Shown here one piece after another: positions 19,677-29,337 of a DNA stretch of 64,000 nucleotides. Below the pieces are notes generated by a model. The model was not told the origin of the DNA. It ran no database searches and saw only the letters and a list, made by a program, of their open reading frames with translations. Location: positions 377,409 through 441,408 of the forward strand of contig CAJNDS010002239.1 of NCBI GenBank assembly GCA_905221605.1. The letters are read 5' to 3'. Every line of letters begins with the position of its first letter. Position 1 is the stretch's first letter. The stretch is from Symbiodinium natans (Eukaryota; Sar; Dinophyceae; Suessiales; Symbiodiniaceae). Both the position numbers and the translations under genes were made by a program.

Positions 19677-21742
19677 CCATTCGCGGCCCATCCACAAACA
19701 CAGCACACGAGACGGCGTCAGAGGGGGTGCACTTCGAACCGTCTGGTTGGGGCCCACTCTGTTTCACATGCGTGCAACAGGGCATCGAACGCGGACAGCC
19801 GGGCGCAGCACAACACTAAAACACGCTCCGGCACCGAGGGCATACCATCACAAAAATCTGGAATTTCTTCATCATTGTGGAGCTGGCAAAAAAGTGCCCA
19901 AGCCTTGCTTCATCGAGAGATGCCGTGAAATTCGGGGACTTGTGTTTCATAACACAAACCTCCACACCTGGAGTCTAGGGATTAAGGGCATATAAGGCCT
20001 CAGGTTTCGAAAGCCGAGGGTGACCCCGAGCTGCCATGTCTGCCAGACAAGGCAACTTTCGACAGCCGCAACCCCAAGAAGGCGCGGCGTGTTTGCCTGG
20101 GAAGATGTAGCAACAATGTACCGCCTATGCTGCTAGCAACCTAGCAGACTAGGACTAGGACGCACACAATGCTTGCATGGCTGGATGGACCCTGCAGTCG
20201 TACAGTTTGGTCTGGATTTGTACGGCTTCTGGAAAGCTGTTATCGGTACGAACAGTTGTCGTCATGCAATCAAGCATGTAAGGTTCGTAAGCCCAGGTGA
20301 AGCACAGAAGCAAGAAGAAGCACGAATGGAAGCCATGGAGAGACAAACTGCACCTTGGGCCAATGGAGGATCAAGAAGGGGTTTAGGATTCGGGGCAAGG
20401 GCCCGAGCTGGAGACCAGCCCGAAAAGAACCATTCCGGGGAGGCTTGCGCCGTAAGCTTCCGTTACATCAGGCTTGCATGTCACGACTGGCTATGAGAGT
20501 CCCAGGGCTGACAAAATCCCTCACAAGGTTCGGGAGTTGTATACTTCAGGTTACTTCAGGGTTTTGAATTCTTAGTTGAAGTTTACACCTTGGTTTTGTT
20601 GCCCACAGATTCTGACAGATGTTAGAGGTTGAAGGTTTCGGATTCAGCTTCGGAGTCAGGCTCTCAGGATGTAGCTTGTGCGGAGCATGTCACGAACATG
20701 CAAAAAAGCCCAGAAAGGAATGCACCAGAACCTAGTCTGAGCGTTTTATGGTGGACATCTCGCAATGGGCCCAACGTTATTGTTGACCACGGCTCTGGCA
20801 AGAGGTGCGATTACGCGGACACCGTGCTTTTCGTTCAAGCCTTCTCGACGCAGGTGGAACATTTTACTGCGTCGCAAAGTGTGCATCCCGCAACAGATCG
20901 ATTGGGCCCTCCTCTTGAATTTGTTGGGTGCCTACCCTTCATCCCCTCTTAGGGTCTGTGAGTCCACACCCCTCCCGCATCTGTTTTTTGTGGGCTTAAT
21001 TGTAAGGGCTTCGCGCTCATCATCTCCTTGTTGTTGCGTGAAGCCACAGAGCGTGAGCGCACCCGTTCTGTTTGCAACCGTGTGCAGCCTCCGAAGTACC
21101 GTGCAAGCATGATTAAGAGGCAGCAAGCTGTTGTGAGCGAATCTGCACGGTTGAGATTTGGTGTGGCTTCGAGTCTCGCAATATGGCAGGTCTGGCTTGG
21201 GCCATGCTTTCAGCGGGAAAAATAGCGAAGGGCATTCTGGCCGGCCATACTGGTAGTGGCAGCCACGATTTTGGGGTTGATAATCTTAATGAGGGTAGCG
21301 TTTCACCTCAGACCTAAAGCTCAGACTAACCTTCCGACTAGACTGTGCCTCGCCTGGGCTTGCCCGAGCGTGAGCAACTAAACCCAACCTAGCAGTCCCG
21401 GACCTTGCAGGCGTCTGATGCCGATCTTGAAAGGCGCTTTCTCATGGCTGCTTCTGCTGATGGTGCCGTACGGCTGTACTTACTATCCCCACCAGGTGGG
21501 AGTCCAGCACTTTGCTTTGGGATTTCAAGCCCTTTCTAGACTGGATCAGGCCCAAAAGCAGGTCATCTAGGTTTCTTGATTCGGGGATTCTAGGTAGGTG
21601 GCCCAAACATGAGGTTTTGTTTTGTCAGTACCTTCGCTGAGGCTTTCCCGGAACGCAGGCCCGAAACTCTGAAGGGGCCGAAGTTGTTGCCAATGCTTGT
21701 CAGCAGCATGAGAGGTTGGCTGGTGGGCTGGCTGAATAGATC

Positions 21743-21744
<2 letters not shown>
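19677..21744. other. No supported gene
   Basis: Several frames of 60-115 codons (for example 20173-20496 and 20629-21112) overlap on different frames and carry no recognisable domain. Confidence 0.5.

Positions 21745-21781
<37 letters not shown>
21745..21781 (-). repeat. T37 run, possible retroposed poly(A) tail
   Basis: An uninterrupted run of 37 T. Read on the minus strand it is a poly(A) stretch ending a segment that lies to its right, so it could mark a retroposed transcript or a simple homopolymer expansion. No minus-strand coding sequence next to it was recognised. Confidence 0.9.
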
Positions 21782-21784
<3 letters not shown>

Positions 21785-21946
21785 GATTTTGTATGTAGGA
21801 CCTAACGGCCTGCTGTGATGCAAATACTTCAAACGCCAGTGCTTTCTTCTGCCTATTGCAAAAACTCAACCGCATTCTACCTCTTTCATTGTCGATCAGT
21901 GAGAAAGGTTCAGTAACGAAAAACGCTAAAGTTTCGAACATAGAGC

Positions 21947-22201
21947 ATGTCTGGAATGTCTGGCATCACTCATTTCAAGGTTTCCAACAGTTCTAAGCCA
22001 GCTAAACTCGCGTGCCTGAAGTCCTGTATTCTCAGGACTTCCAGCAAGAATTTAGATCAGAAAAGAGGGAATCCAGAGGAGGCCGAGGCGAGTCCTAACA
22101 GCCTCCCCCTCTTCCTGCGATGTCAGCGGGCTTCTGCTTACCTGCAAATCTCTAGGTGGCTACAAAGCGGGTGCAATGATTGCAGCAAAACCCCCTTCTG
22201 A
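21947..22201 (+). CDS. Hypothetical 84-residue ORF
   Basis: The frame starts MSGMSGITHFKVSNSSKPAK and ends CNDCSKTPF followed by TGA. Codon choice looks ordinary and there is no repeat driving the frame. No domain is recognised. It lies 535 bases upstream of the first WD40 exon on the same strand and might be a separate small gene, a 5' exon, or chance. Confidence 0.22.
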   Translation: MSGMSGITHFKVSNSSKPAKLACLKSCILRTSSKNLDQKRGNPEEAEASPNSLPLFLRCQRASAYLQISRWLQSGCNDCSKTPF

Positions 22202-22434
22202 CAATTGCTTCCAGCTAGTTGCGCACTTTGTTTTCCATCTTTTAAAACAGAAGTGTACGTGGAGTGCGATTAGCTTGGGAAGCTGCTGACAGAGGGCACG
22301 TCACGTGATTTTGCAAAGGTCCAAACACCGTAAGGCCACAACGACGGCGCATCACAAGTGTAGTGTGCCATGAAAAAAGCCCTCATTAAGCCATGACCAT
22401 TCTGCGCGGGCAGCATGCGCACGCGGGAGCATGA

Positions 22435-22535
22435 ACTCACGGGAGCGCGATCCAATGCCAAACAGCTTCTGCACCGCGCAAGGAGCACGCGCACGGGACC
22501 GAGGTCAGAGCACGATGTCGAACACGCGCAACGCA
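22435..22535 (+). repeat. Dispersed repeat E, copy 2 (partial)
   Basis: GCGCGATCCAA, CGCACGGGACCGAGG and a GATG/TCGAAC-type segment are shared with 38090-38130. Only part of the longer repeat is present and the order is partly changed. Confidence 0.5.
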
Positions 22536-22736
22536 AACACCCGTGCTGTACTCGTAATGTTGTGCTCGACTTAGTATCGGCCCTCTCCTCAAATCTATAC
22601 TGTAGTATGTCTCTAGGGGGTTGGGTCTTCAGGCTTCCAGCCTTCATCCAGGCTTCAGGCTGTGAGGGCTGAGGGCCTGAGGGGACTGGGACCCCCGAAA
22701 CCCTTGGACACGTGTGCCTACACTCAAGAAATCCAG

Positions 22737-22975
22737 GTGCCACTGTGTCTTTGCATCACAACTTCACACTGGCCGGCGTGGATGGGCACGACGGAGGGAT
22801 TGCGAGCCTCACCAGCGACACTGCCCAGACATCGGCATCTTGCTGGGATTTAGATCCCTGTCAGTGTTCTGTGGTGCCCCCGGGCTTCCTATACGCTGGG
22901 CTTGTGGACGGCTGTATTGGCATCTGGTCTGCTAATGGCACCCCCCTGGCTGAGCTCTCCGGACACACGGCGCCG
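22737..22975 (+). CDS. WD40-repeat protein, exon W1
   Basis: After AATCCAG|G the frame reads ATVSLHHNFTLAGVDGHD, continues through SASCWDLDP, then GFLYAGLVDGCIGIWSANG and TPLAELSGHTAP, stopping at CCG|GTAACA. FLYAGLVDGCIGIW is a WD40 strand c/d with the Asp of the DG turn and W in place of WD, and GHTAP opens the next blade with the conserved Gly-His. WD40 proteins form beta-propellers that act as protein-interaction platforms. The partner cannot be inferred. The exon ends in phase 0 right after GHTAP, the same place as exon W5. An upstream start exon was not identified. Confidence 0.75.
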
Positions 22976-23110
22976 GTAACATTGACCCGCTGCCTCAGCA
23001 CCTTGAATGCCTTGACTTGTCCATAAGCCGTAGGGCTTTCGGAGGCAACAGGTACACCCCCTGCTTAGGAACGAAGCCGCGGCTAAGGTACCTTTGGTCG
23101 GGAAGATGAG

Positions 23111-23403
23111 CCACAAGCGGAGCTCTTCAATGCACAAGACGCGCAGGATCTTGCGTCTGCATCCATGGACGGCACGATTCGAATATGGCATACAGGCGTC
23201 GGGTTCGGCATGGACGGCGAAGGCAAGGGCTATTGCATATGCGTTCTAGAGCTGGGAATACGGAACCCTGTGGCGGACATGACGCTTCTTTCGCCAGCTG
23301 AAGCAGCGGTTGCCACGTGGGATGGTCAAATTCGTGTCATCGACCTTCGGGACCGAGTCTGCTGCAAGGCCGTGCAGGTCACCAAAAGTCAGGTCAGATC
23401 CCT
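23111..23403 (+). CDS. WD40-repeat protein, exon W2
   Basis: Starting at GATGAG|CCACAAG the frame gives PQAELFNAQDAQDL, ASASMDGTIRIWHTG, then VADMTLLSPAEAAVATWDGQ and IRVIDLRDR, KAVQVTKSQVRSL. Joined to W1, the spacing from GH (W1) to IRIW is 31 residues, the usual blade length, with Phe at the normal position. That supports this acceptor over later AGs. A second blade follows (AVATWDGQIRVIDL). The donor CCCT|GTGCAAG at 23404 gives the correct phase for W3; CAG|GTCAGA at 23395 would not. Confidence 0.75.
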
Positions 23404-23493
23404 GTGCAAGTGGCGCCAAAAGGGGGACAGCGACTGGCAGCCCCCAGGACGCCATTGAGCGAAGTCTGCTTGTGCAAGAATGCTCATAAATGG

Positions 23494-23602
23494 TGGTTTC
23501 CGAATTGGGGCTACCTTACAGTATTGGGGTCCTTTTTATCGGGGAATCCTACTACTTGGGGTCTGTTTTAAGGGGTCCCCTATTTTCGTAAACCTCGCAA
23601 AT
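23494..23602 (+). mobile_element. Family D inverted-repeat element inside WD40 intron 2
   Basis: This 109-bp block matches the reverse complement of 29338-29450. Shared pieces in order are GGTTTCCGA/GGTTTTACG, TATTGGGGTCCTT, ATCCTACTA, CTTGGGGTCT and GGGGTCCCCTATTTTCG. It starts with GGTTT and ends with AAACC, so the ends are inverted. It makes up much of the intron between W2 and W3. Confidence 0.7.
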
Positions 23603-23653
23603 ATCAGCTTGTTTTTCTTAGCTTTCTTCAAGCCTCAACGATGGCTGGCCCAG

Positions 23654-23782
23654 GTTTTTCATAGGCACAGACGATGGTGTCATCTCTTGCTGGGCGCCTT
23701 CTGGCGCTACCCCGCCGGGTCTTTCTGGCACTATGAGCCTGGGGGGCGTTTCCGGAATCTCGTCTGTTGTGACTGGCATCAG
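23654..23782 (+). CDS. WD40-repeat protein, exon W3
   Basis: After GCCCAG|G the frame reads FFIGTDDGVISCWAPSG, then ATPPGLSGTMSLGGVSG and ISSVVTGI, ending at ATCAG|GTTTCG. FFIGTDDGVISCW is a typical blade outer-strand pair with the D-D-G turn and a Trp at the WD position. The exon ends in phase 2, which fits the acceptor GGCAAG|C of W4 across a 111-base GT-AG intron. Confidence 0.75.
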
Positions 23783-23893
23783 GTTTCGAGTTGATCCGCT
23801 CAAGCTTTTTTCATTAACCTTTCGGCATCTTCGAATCCTGTACCGCAAGCTTCGATCGAACAGGCATGATGCACCAGCGCCTATCTTGGCAAG

Positions 23894-23989
23894 CGCATAC
23901 CAGCCACGTGGTGGGCTTGTGTACCTGCCAGGACTTGACGGAAACATGAACGTTCGGGGCTCATACGTTGCAGCTTTGCTAGGCCAATG
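23894..23989 (+). CDS. WD40-repeat protein, exon W4
   Basis: Spliced in phase 2 to W3 the frame reads (S)AYQPRGGLVYLPGLDG then NMNVRGSYVAALLGQ, up to a donor-like AATG|GTATGA. SVVTGI-SAYQPRGGLVYLPGLDGNM across the junction restores one blade with normal spacing, which is why this acceptor was chosen. The same frame is also open without splicing, so retention cannot be excluded. W4 does not connect directly to W5 at correct blade spacing; about 20 residues, perhaps a small exon between 24000 and 24420, are missing. Confidence 0.6.
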
Positions 23990-24437
23990 GTATGAGTAGG
24001 AGTAGGTGCAAGCAGAGAAGTCCTCCATAGCTGAATGATGCAAGGCGCAACTTCGAATGCAGACCTGCCCCCTTTGCTCAGTGGGCCGTGAAGTGGGGTT
24101 CCTCATAGGGGAATCGACCATGTGAACATTTTCTGCCCCCAGGCGGTTGAGGGTCGGTGAAAGCTCAGCTGAACATAGTGAGTAAGTGAATTGGTTAATT
24201 AATTATTTCGTTGGTTTGTTTGTTTGGGTGCGTCACACTCGCTTTCATGCAAGGGGTCGTCTACACTTGCGAAGTCCAGTAAAGGAAGTCGAAACCATGG
24301 TGCTCTGGAGGCCTTCAGTGCCCAACCCCCAAAGCTTAATGGAAGAATTTCAAGAACCGAAAGCGGCCCTAGCTCAAAAACCAGAAGCTCCAGACCACAA
24401 AATCCTTAAGCCCTAACCTCACGAACCTGAACCCTTT

Positions 24438-24509
24438 ACACACACACACACACACAACCCACCCACCCACCCACCCACCCACCCACCCACCCACCCACCC
24501 ACCCACCCA

Positions 24510-24557
<48 letters not shown>

Positions 24558-25215
24558 TGCACGCACGCACTTACGCACTTACGCACGCACTTACGCACGC
24601 ACTTACGCACGCACTTACGCACGCACTTACGCACGCACTTACGCACGCACTTACGCACGCACTTACGCACGCACTTACGCACGCACTTACGCACGCACTT
24701 ACGCACGCACTTACGCACGCACTTACGCACGCACTCACGCACGCACTCACGCACGCACTCACGCACGCACTTACGCACGCACTTACGCACGCACTTACGC
24801 ACGCACTTACGCACGCACTTACGCACGCACTTACGCACGCACTCACGCACGCACTCACGCACGCACTCACGCACGCACTCACGCACGCACTTACGCACGC
24901 ACTTACGCACGCACTTACGCACGCACTTACGCACGCACTCACGCACGCACTCACGCACGCACTCACGCACGCACTCACGCACGCACTTACGCACGCACTT
25001 ACGCACGCACTTACGCACGCACTTACGCACGGACTCACGCACGCACTTACGCACGCACTTACGCACGCACTTACGTACGCACGCACGTACGCACGCACGT
25101 ACGCACGCACGTACGCACGCACGTACGCACGCACGCACGTACGCACGCACGTACGCACGCACGTACGCACGCACGTACGCACGCACGTACGCACGCACGT
25201 ACGCACGCACGCACA
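24438..25215. repeat. Minisatellite GCACGCACTTAC and relatives, in WD40 intron
   Basis: The array starts with CA and CACC units, then GCAC, then about 40 copies of a 12-bp unit GCACGCACTTAC. Blocks of the variant GCACGCACTCAC alternate with the TTAC form, and the last 140 bases use GCACGCACGTAC. Long Thr/His/Ala and Cys/Val/Arg frames on both strands are artefacts of the 12-bp period. It lies in the intron between W4 and W5. Confidence 0.95.
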
Positions 25216-25279
25216 CACCAGAGATCAAGAAGCTCACCTGGCAGAAGCAAGTAAGCTCCACCTGTATGGCACCCTTCAG

Positions 25280-25416
25280 GCGATGTAGAGGTTCACAGAG
25301 GATGGCCCGAAAAACAGGACTGGTTGCTCAGCCTTTGTGATGACAAGCTCGTGCGCGTTTGGGACGCCAGCTCTGGACGCATACTGGCAGATTTCTGGGG
25401 CCACGCTGCAGGGCCG
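25280..25416 (+). CDS. WD40-repeat protein, exon W5
   Basis: The frame reads DVEVHRGWPEKQDWLLSLCD, then DKLVRVWDASSGRILAD and FWGHAAGP before CCG|GTGTCG. LLSLCDDKLVRVWDASSG is the clearest WD40 signature in the window, with a full VWD, and GHAAGP opens another blade. The donor sits at the same point and phase as in W1 (after GHTAP), suggesting exon duplication. The start could be TTCAG|GC at 25280 or TAGAG|GTT at 25291. Confidence 0.78.
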
Positions 25417-25774
25417 GTGTCGGCGCCTTTGTGCCAATATGGGATTAGTCAGTTGAGATTTGTGGCAAATAATTTCGCTCTTACGAAGCAAGATGTGCTA
25501 CCGCATTCGCAAACGAACAATCCAGAACCCAGCACATCGTTACACTCCGAAGCCTCCAAGCCTGCCAAGATTAAGGTGCGCCTTTAAGTTAGAGGTGCAC
25601 GAAGTATATACATATCATATACATACATATATATGGTACCCCCCCCCCAGTGACCTACCCTTTTTCGCCTTGTCTCAAGTCACCCAGCTGCACTGCAAGC
25701 AAACTCGGTGTGCAATATAGCGTATTTCCTAGGGCGTAGACTAAAATGCAACTAAAATCGCATACACGGGACAG

Positions 25775-26041
25775 TAGAAAAACCAAAAACACCAAAACCA
25801 AAAAAACCAAAAAACCAAAACCAAAAAAACCAAAACCAAAACCAAAAAAACCAAAACCAAAAAAACCAAAAATACAAAAAAAACAATTTTCCGGGACTCT
25901 CAGGAAATCCCTATGAGGCTTCTCCAAGAGTCCCGGAAAACTGTTTTTTTTGGTATTTTTGTTTTTTTTGGTTTTGGTTTTTTTGGTTTTTTTGGTTTTG
26001 GTATTTTTGGTTTTTTGGTTTTGGTATTTTGGCTTTTTGGT
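25775..26041. repeat. Large fold-back, AC-rich arm against TG-rich arm
   Basis: The left arm is a run of CCAAAA/CCAAAAAA units ending TTTTCCGGGACTCT. The right arm is AGAGTCCCGGAAAA followed by GGTTTT units. The arms are about 120 bases each around a loop of about 20. The unique CCGGGACTCT/AGAGTCCCGG core shows this is a true inverted repeat and not chance pairing of simple sequence. Confidence 0.85.
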
Positions 26042-26068
26042 TCGCCTTCACGGTCACGAGGCAACAAC

Positions 26069-26785
26069 TACGCATTTTTAAGTGTGCTTATGCTAATTTT
26101 GTGCTTTTCAGAAATAGTATACAAGTGGTCTTTCTAGTGCTTCAGAACTATTTGTTTCGTTATTATGTAAGTAGAGCCGCTAGTGTTTAGTGCATCTTTT
26201 GGTTGTACTCAAGTGTAGTAGGCCTTATTCAGCCATGACTTGGTGCTCCGGTAGCTCAATTCGCATGGATAATATTTGCCTGGTAAATGCGATTAATTAT
26301 CTAGAAGCAGCATTTGCAATAATTACTTGTCTTGAGAAAAAGCATTTATTGCTTAGAATTGTTTGCTTAAAAAGTGACTCCTACTCGTCCAGGAATACCC
26401 CAAAACCCTATAATCCAAACTTTACCAGAGATTCTCCTGAAAAGCTTGCGCTTTTGGATGTTTCTATGTATTTGTGAATTTGCTTGTGTATGGCCTTCAC
26501 TAAGTACTTTTCTAGGATTCTTGTGCATTTTTTAAGCCTGATTGTGCAAGTTGCGTTTTTCAAGCATAGTATGTATGTGGTCTTTATTGAATACTTCAGA
26601 CATCTTTGTTTCATCGTTATGTAAGTAGAACCGCTTCTGTTTCCATTATTGTGCATCTTTAAGCTTGCTCATGCAAATTGTGCTTTTCAGACATAGTATA
26701 TAAGTGGTCTTTAGTGAATACTTCAGCAATCTTTGTCTCATTGTTATGTAGGTAGAACCGTTTCCATTTCCGCAAGTGTTTATTT
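26069..26785. repeat. Diverged ~130-bp repeat, three copies
   Basis: Copies near 26069, 26530 and 26655 share TTTAAG, GCTTATGC/GCTCATGC, TTGTGCTTTTCAG, ATAGTATA, AAGTGGTCTTT, ACTTCAG and TTATGTAAGTAGA(G/A)CCG. The second and third are adjacent. A tRNA-like GGTAGCTCAATTCGCATGG string at 26250 lies between. Confidence 0.75.
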
Positions 26786-27545
26786 CGTATTTGGTTGAGT
26801 ATGGTCCTTTAAATAGTATTCACTTGAGTCAAATTGGGCTATTTGCTTAAGAATTCCTCTAGTAGTTAAATTCGCATAGAATGAATACTTCAAAAAAATG
26901 TTTCATGAATATGTAAACATAAGGTGTTTCATTTGACTTTGCAGATAGTACTTCAATAATACTTTGCCTGGTATAAACACAACTGTTTCAATGCATTAGT
27001 TGCTCAACAAAGCACTATTTGCCCTTTAAACCACACTTTGCCATATTTTGGTTGAATATGGTGCTTCTTTCGTATTTTGGTTGAGTATGGTCCTTTAAAT
27101 GGTATTCGCTTGAGTCAAATTGGGCTTTTTGCTTAATAATTACTCTAGTAGCTAACATGATTATTTCAAAAAGAAAAACGATTCATGAATATGTAAACAT
27201 AAGGTATTTCAGTGGACTTTTCAGAGAGCATACTTTGCCCAGTACAAACACAATTGTATAAATACAGTATTTGCACTTTAAACGCACACTTTGCCATTGT
27301 TTGGTTGAACATGGTGTTTATTTCGTATCTTGGTTGAGTATGCTCCTTTAAATAGTATTCACTTGAGTCAAATTGGGCTCTTTGCTTAATAATTACTCTA
27401 GTAGCTAAATTCGCATAGAACCAAGAAAGATGTTTCACTATTTGATTAATACTTTGCCTCGTACAAACACAATTGTATAAATAAATTAGTTGCTCAACAA
27501 AACATTAATTGCCCTTGAAACGCACAATTTGCATAGAAAAACACT
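26785..27545. repeat. AT-rich ~270-bp tandem repeat, three copies
   Basis: Units begin TTTCGTAT(T/C)TTGGTTGAGTATG at about 26790, 27071 and 27323. Each carries CCTTTAAAT(A/G)GTATTC, GAGTCAAATTGGGCT, TTACTCTAGTAGCTAA, CATGAATATGTAAACATAAG and a CAAACACAATTGTATAAAT-like segment. The last copy has an internal deletion. Confidence 0.88.
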
Positions 27546-27715
27546 GATCTAACATCTAAAAACAGCATTGTCCGCTTCAGATTCAAAATGTAGATTCTTC
27601 CAATGCTAGCTTATCGGGGTCTGTGAGGTGGGTGTCCCAGTAACTGTCCTTCATTACCCGGTGATTAACTACGCGACTTTTGGGCCTTCTTTGTTATTTT
27701 TTGTTAAAACGGCCT

Positions 27716-27803
27716 AAAAAGGCCTAAAAAGGGTAGGTCGCTGGGGGGGGGGGGTAGCTATATATGGTTCCCCCCCCCCCCCCAGTGACCTACCCTTTTT
27801 CGC
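27716..27803. repeat. Perfect-stem hairpin with G12/C14 arms
   Basis: AAAAAGGGTAGGTCGCTGG plus a G run faces a C run plus CCAGTGACCTACCCTTTTT, with TAGCTATATATGGTT between. The arms are about 32 bases with one or two mismatches. Confidence 0.85.
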
Positions 27804-28446
27804 CTGGGGTAGCATATATATATATATATACTTGTAGCAAGACAAGAAGGCATAGCACAAGATAAAGCCTGGGTGCTACTGCCTTGCTGCAGGCTTCGAT
27901 ATGATAGAGCAGTCAACAGGACCAAATGCTATTTTCGAGTGGCGTGCGAATTGGCGATATGGCAGCATCTTCTAAGTAGCGCAAAATCGCACAGTACAAT
28001 GGTAGCGGAAGTTGGTGTCACGTGAACTTCGACTAGACTGCCCCGAAGCCCCTGTCTCTTGTGATGTAGCCTTACAGCCCTTACCCCAAGTCTTTGAGAT
28101 GTTCCTGCGCCTTGTGTCGTTGCGAGGCGCCAGATTTGGGTTGTAGCTGCAGTGCGCCGTCTTTTTTGTCATGCGCAGCTTGCTTTGTAGGAAGTAGCTT
28201 CGAAACGCTTGCCGATTAATGTCGGCCCAAAAGCGCACGCGTGCCGGCCCACCTGCCCACCTGCCCACACGCCCGCCCACACGCCCGCCCACACGCCCGA
28301 CCCGCCCGCCCGCACGCACCCATATGCGTAACACAATCCGACGCCCACCGATCAGGAGTGCTTGGCTTCTAAAGGTGAGCGCGAGTGAACTGGTCGGTTT
28401 AAGCGACGGCTGCTGAACATTTTCTTGGTGTTGGCGATACAAAGCA

Positions 28447-28623
28447 GCCTCAGAAGGGGTTTCGTACATCGTCTTTGAAGCATCGTTTCCCGCGACGAGC
28501 TCGGAAAAGTTGTGCAGGCATGCCTTGCTTGGAACGAGAAGCTGCTTTGGACGGGCTCCTGGGCACGAACTTACGCACGTGTTGTTGGCGAGAGGGCTCG
28601 TTAAGGTTGGCCTCAAGGGGTGA
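28447..28623 (+). CDS. Candidate exon of the WD40 gene region
   Basis: Near AAAGCAG|CCTCAG the frame reads ASEGVSYIVFEASFPATSSE, KLCRHALLGTRSCFGRAPG and HELTHVLLARGLVKVGLKG before TGA at 28621. It looks like genuine coding sequence on the same strand as the WD40 exons and lies between W5 and the distal pieces. It has no clear blade signature, so it may be a non-repeat part of that protein or another gene. The opposite strand is also open here (27972-28616) but less convincingly. Confidence 0.38.
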   Translation, partial: ASEGVSYIVFEASFPATSSEKLCRHALLGTRSCFGRAPGHELTHVLLARGLVKVGLKG

Positions 28624-28779
28624 AGTGGGCGAGAGGTTTTGCCACATCTGCTGGTCCCAAAGCTGCATCATCCGGTAGCAGGCACACCCCGAATCCGTTC
28701 AAGCCAGTTACGCACATCCGGGCATTCCAGTGGGCTTTCGGGTTTGGAGGTACCGTACATAGCTTGTACTTGAGGCGAC

Positions 28780-28965
28780 CCCGGCACAAACTCGCGCGTT
28801 CCAGTTTCAGGGCTCTGTGTGGTCCGCTTGCACGAATCCACACGTTCTGGTTGCATGCATTCGTGTGTTTCTTTTGCATGCATTTTCTTTTCAATTGCCC
28901 CAACTCACGCTCGAATCTGCATGAATCCGCGTGTTCCAATTGCACGAAAGCTTTTATTCACAGTG
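28780..28965. repeat. Short degenerate direct repeats
   Basis: CGCGTTCCAGTTT, ACACGTTCTGGTTGCATGCA, CGTGTGTTTCTTTTGCATGCA and CGCGTGTTCCAATTGCACGA form a loose tandem series (GTTCY-A-TTGCA core). Frames across it give repeated Cys/His-type strings and are not called. A frame at 29059-29160 (KATTAVSNCRVQAFARN) is weakly coding-like. Confidence 0.5.
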
Positions 28966-29216
28966 CATCACGCATGCCACAAGCTCGATGTCGCTGGAGG
29001 ACCTCACGTAATTGGACAGGAGGTGAGGTGAACGACGGCGCCAAAGAACAGAAACACCATGAAGGCCACTACGGCTGTCTCCAACTGTCGTGTGCAAGCC
29101 TTCGCCAGAAACCGCACCCTCTTGCACACACCTCAGGCATTGCTTGAAACAGTCTGGGGGCTTGAGCCGTAGCATGTCCGGTTGTAAGTAAGCGCCCACG
29201 GAAGTGGGCAACCCAG

Positions 29217-29272
29217 GTTCGCGGGATGCCACGCTGCGTTCATGGGACGTCGAGGAGCGACACAGGGCGTGG
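29217..29272 (+). CDS. WD40-repeat protein, distal exon with complete WD
   Basis: After ACCCAG|G the frame gives (G)SRDATLRSWDVEERHRAW. GSRDATLRSWDVE is the canonical blade end (SGSxDxTxRxWD). I place a provisional donor at TGG|GCTTCA, a GC donor of the sort known in dinoflagellates, because it puts the next exon in phase. This exon carries the last recognisable blade before the C-terminus and shares strand with W1-W5, supporting one gene of about 7 kb. Confidence 0.62.
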
Positions 29273-29337
29273 GCTTCAGGATTACTAGCTCGTTGTAGGG
29301 ATGCTGTTCGAGCCAGAGCCAGAATTATTGCGGGAAT

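Larger units (their letters stand above)
25630..27830. mobile_element. 2.2-kb AT-rich island bracketed by repeated ends
   Basis: The island is conspicuously AT-rich against its surroundings. TATATATGG, a C run and CAGTGACCTACCCTTTTTCG occur at both edges in the same orientation (25630-25665 and 27757-27803), and an inverted copy lies just inside the right edge (27716-27747). Inside are a large fold-back, a roughly 130-bp repeat and a roughly 270-bp repeat. No ORF of note. It lies between WD40 exons W5 and the downstream ones, so probably in an intron. Origin unknown: composite element or captured satellite. Confidence 0.55.

Noticed and set aside
24438-25215. CRISPR-like regularity
   Set aside because: Units are contiguous 12-mers without spacers; a eukaryotic minisatellite.
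24419-25288. Long ORFs of 215-280 codons on both strands
   Set aside because: They exist only because the 12-bp unit has no stop in several frames. The peptides are pure 4-residue repeats ([12 protein letters not shown]).
26240-26320. tRNA-like GGTAGCTCAATTCGCATGG (box A look-alike)
   Set aside because: No matching T-arm GGTTCGA box or acceptor stem in the following 90 bases; at best a worn tRNA-derived repeat.
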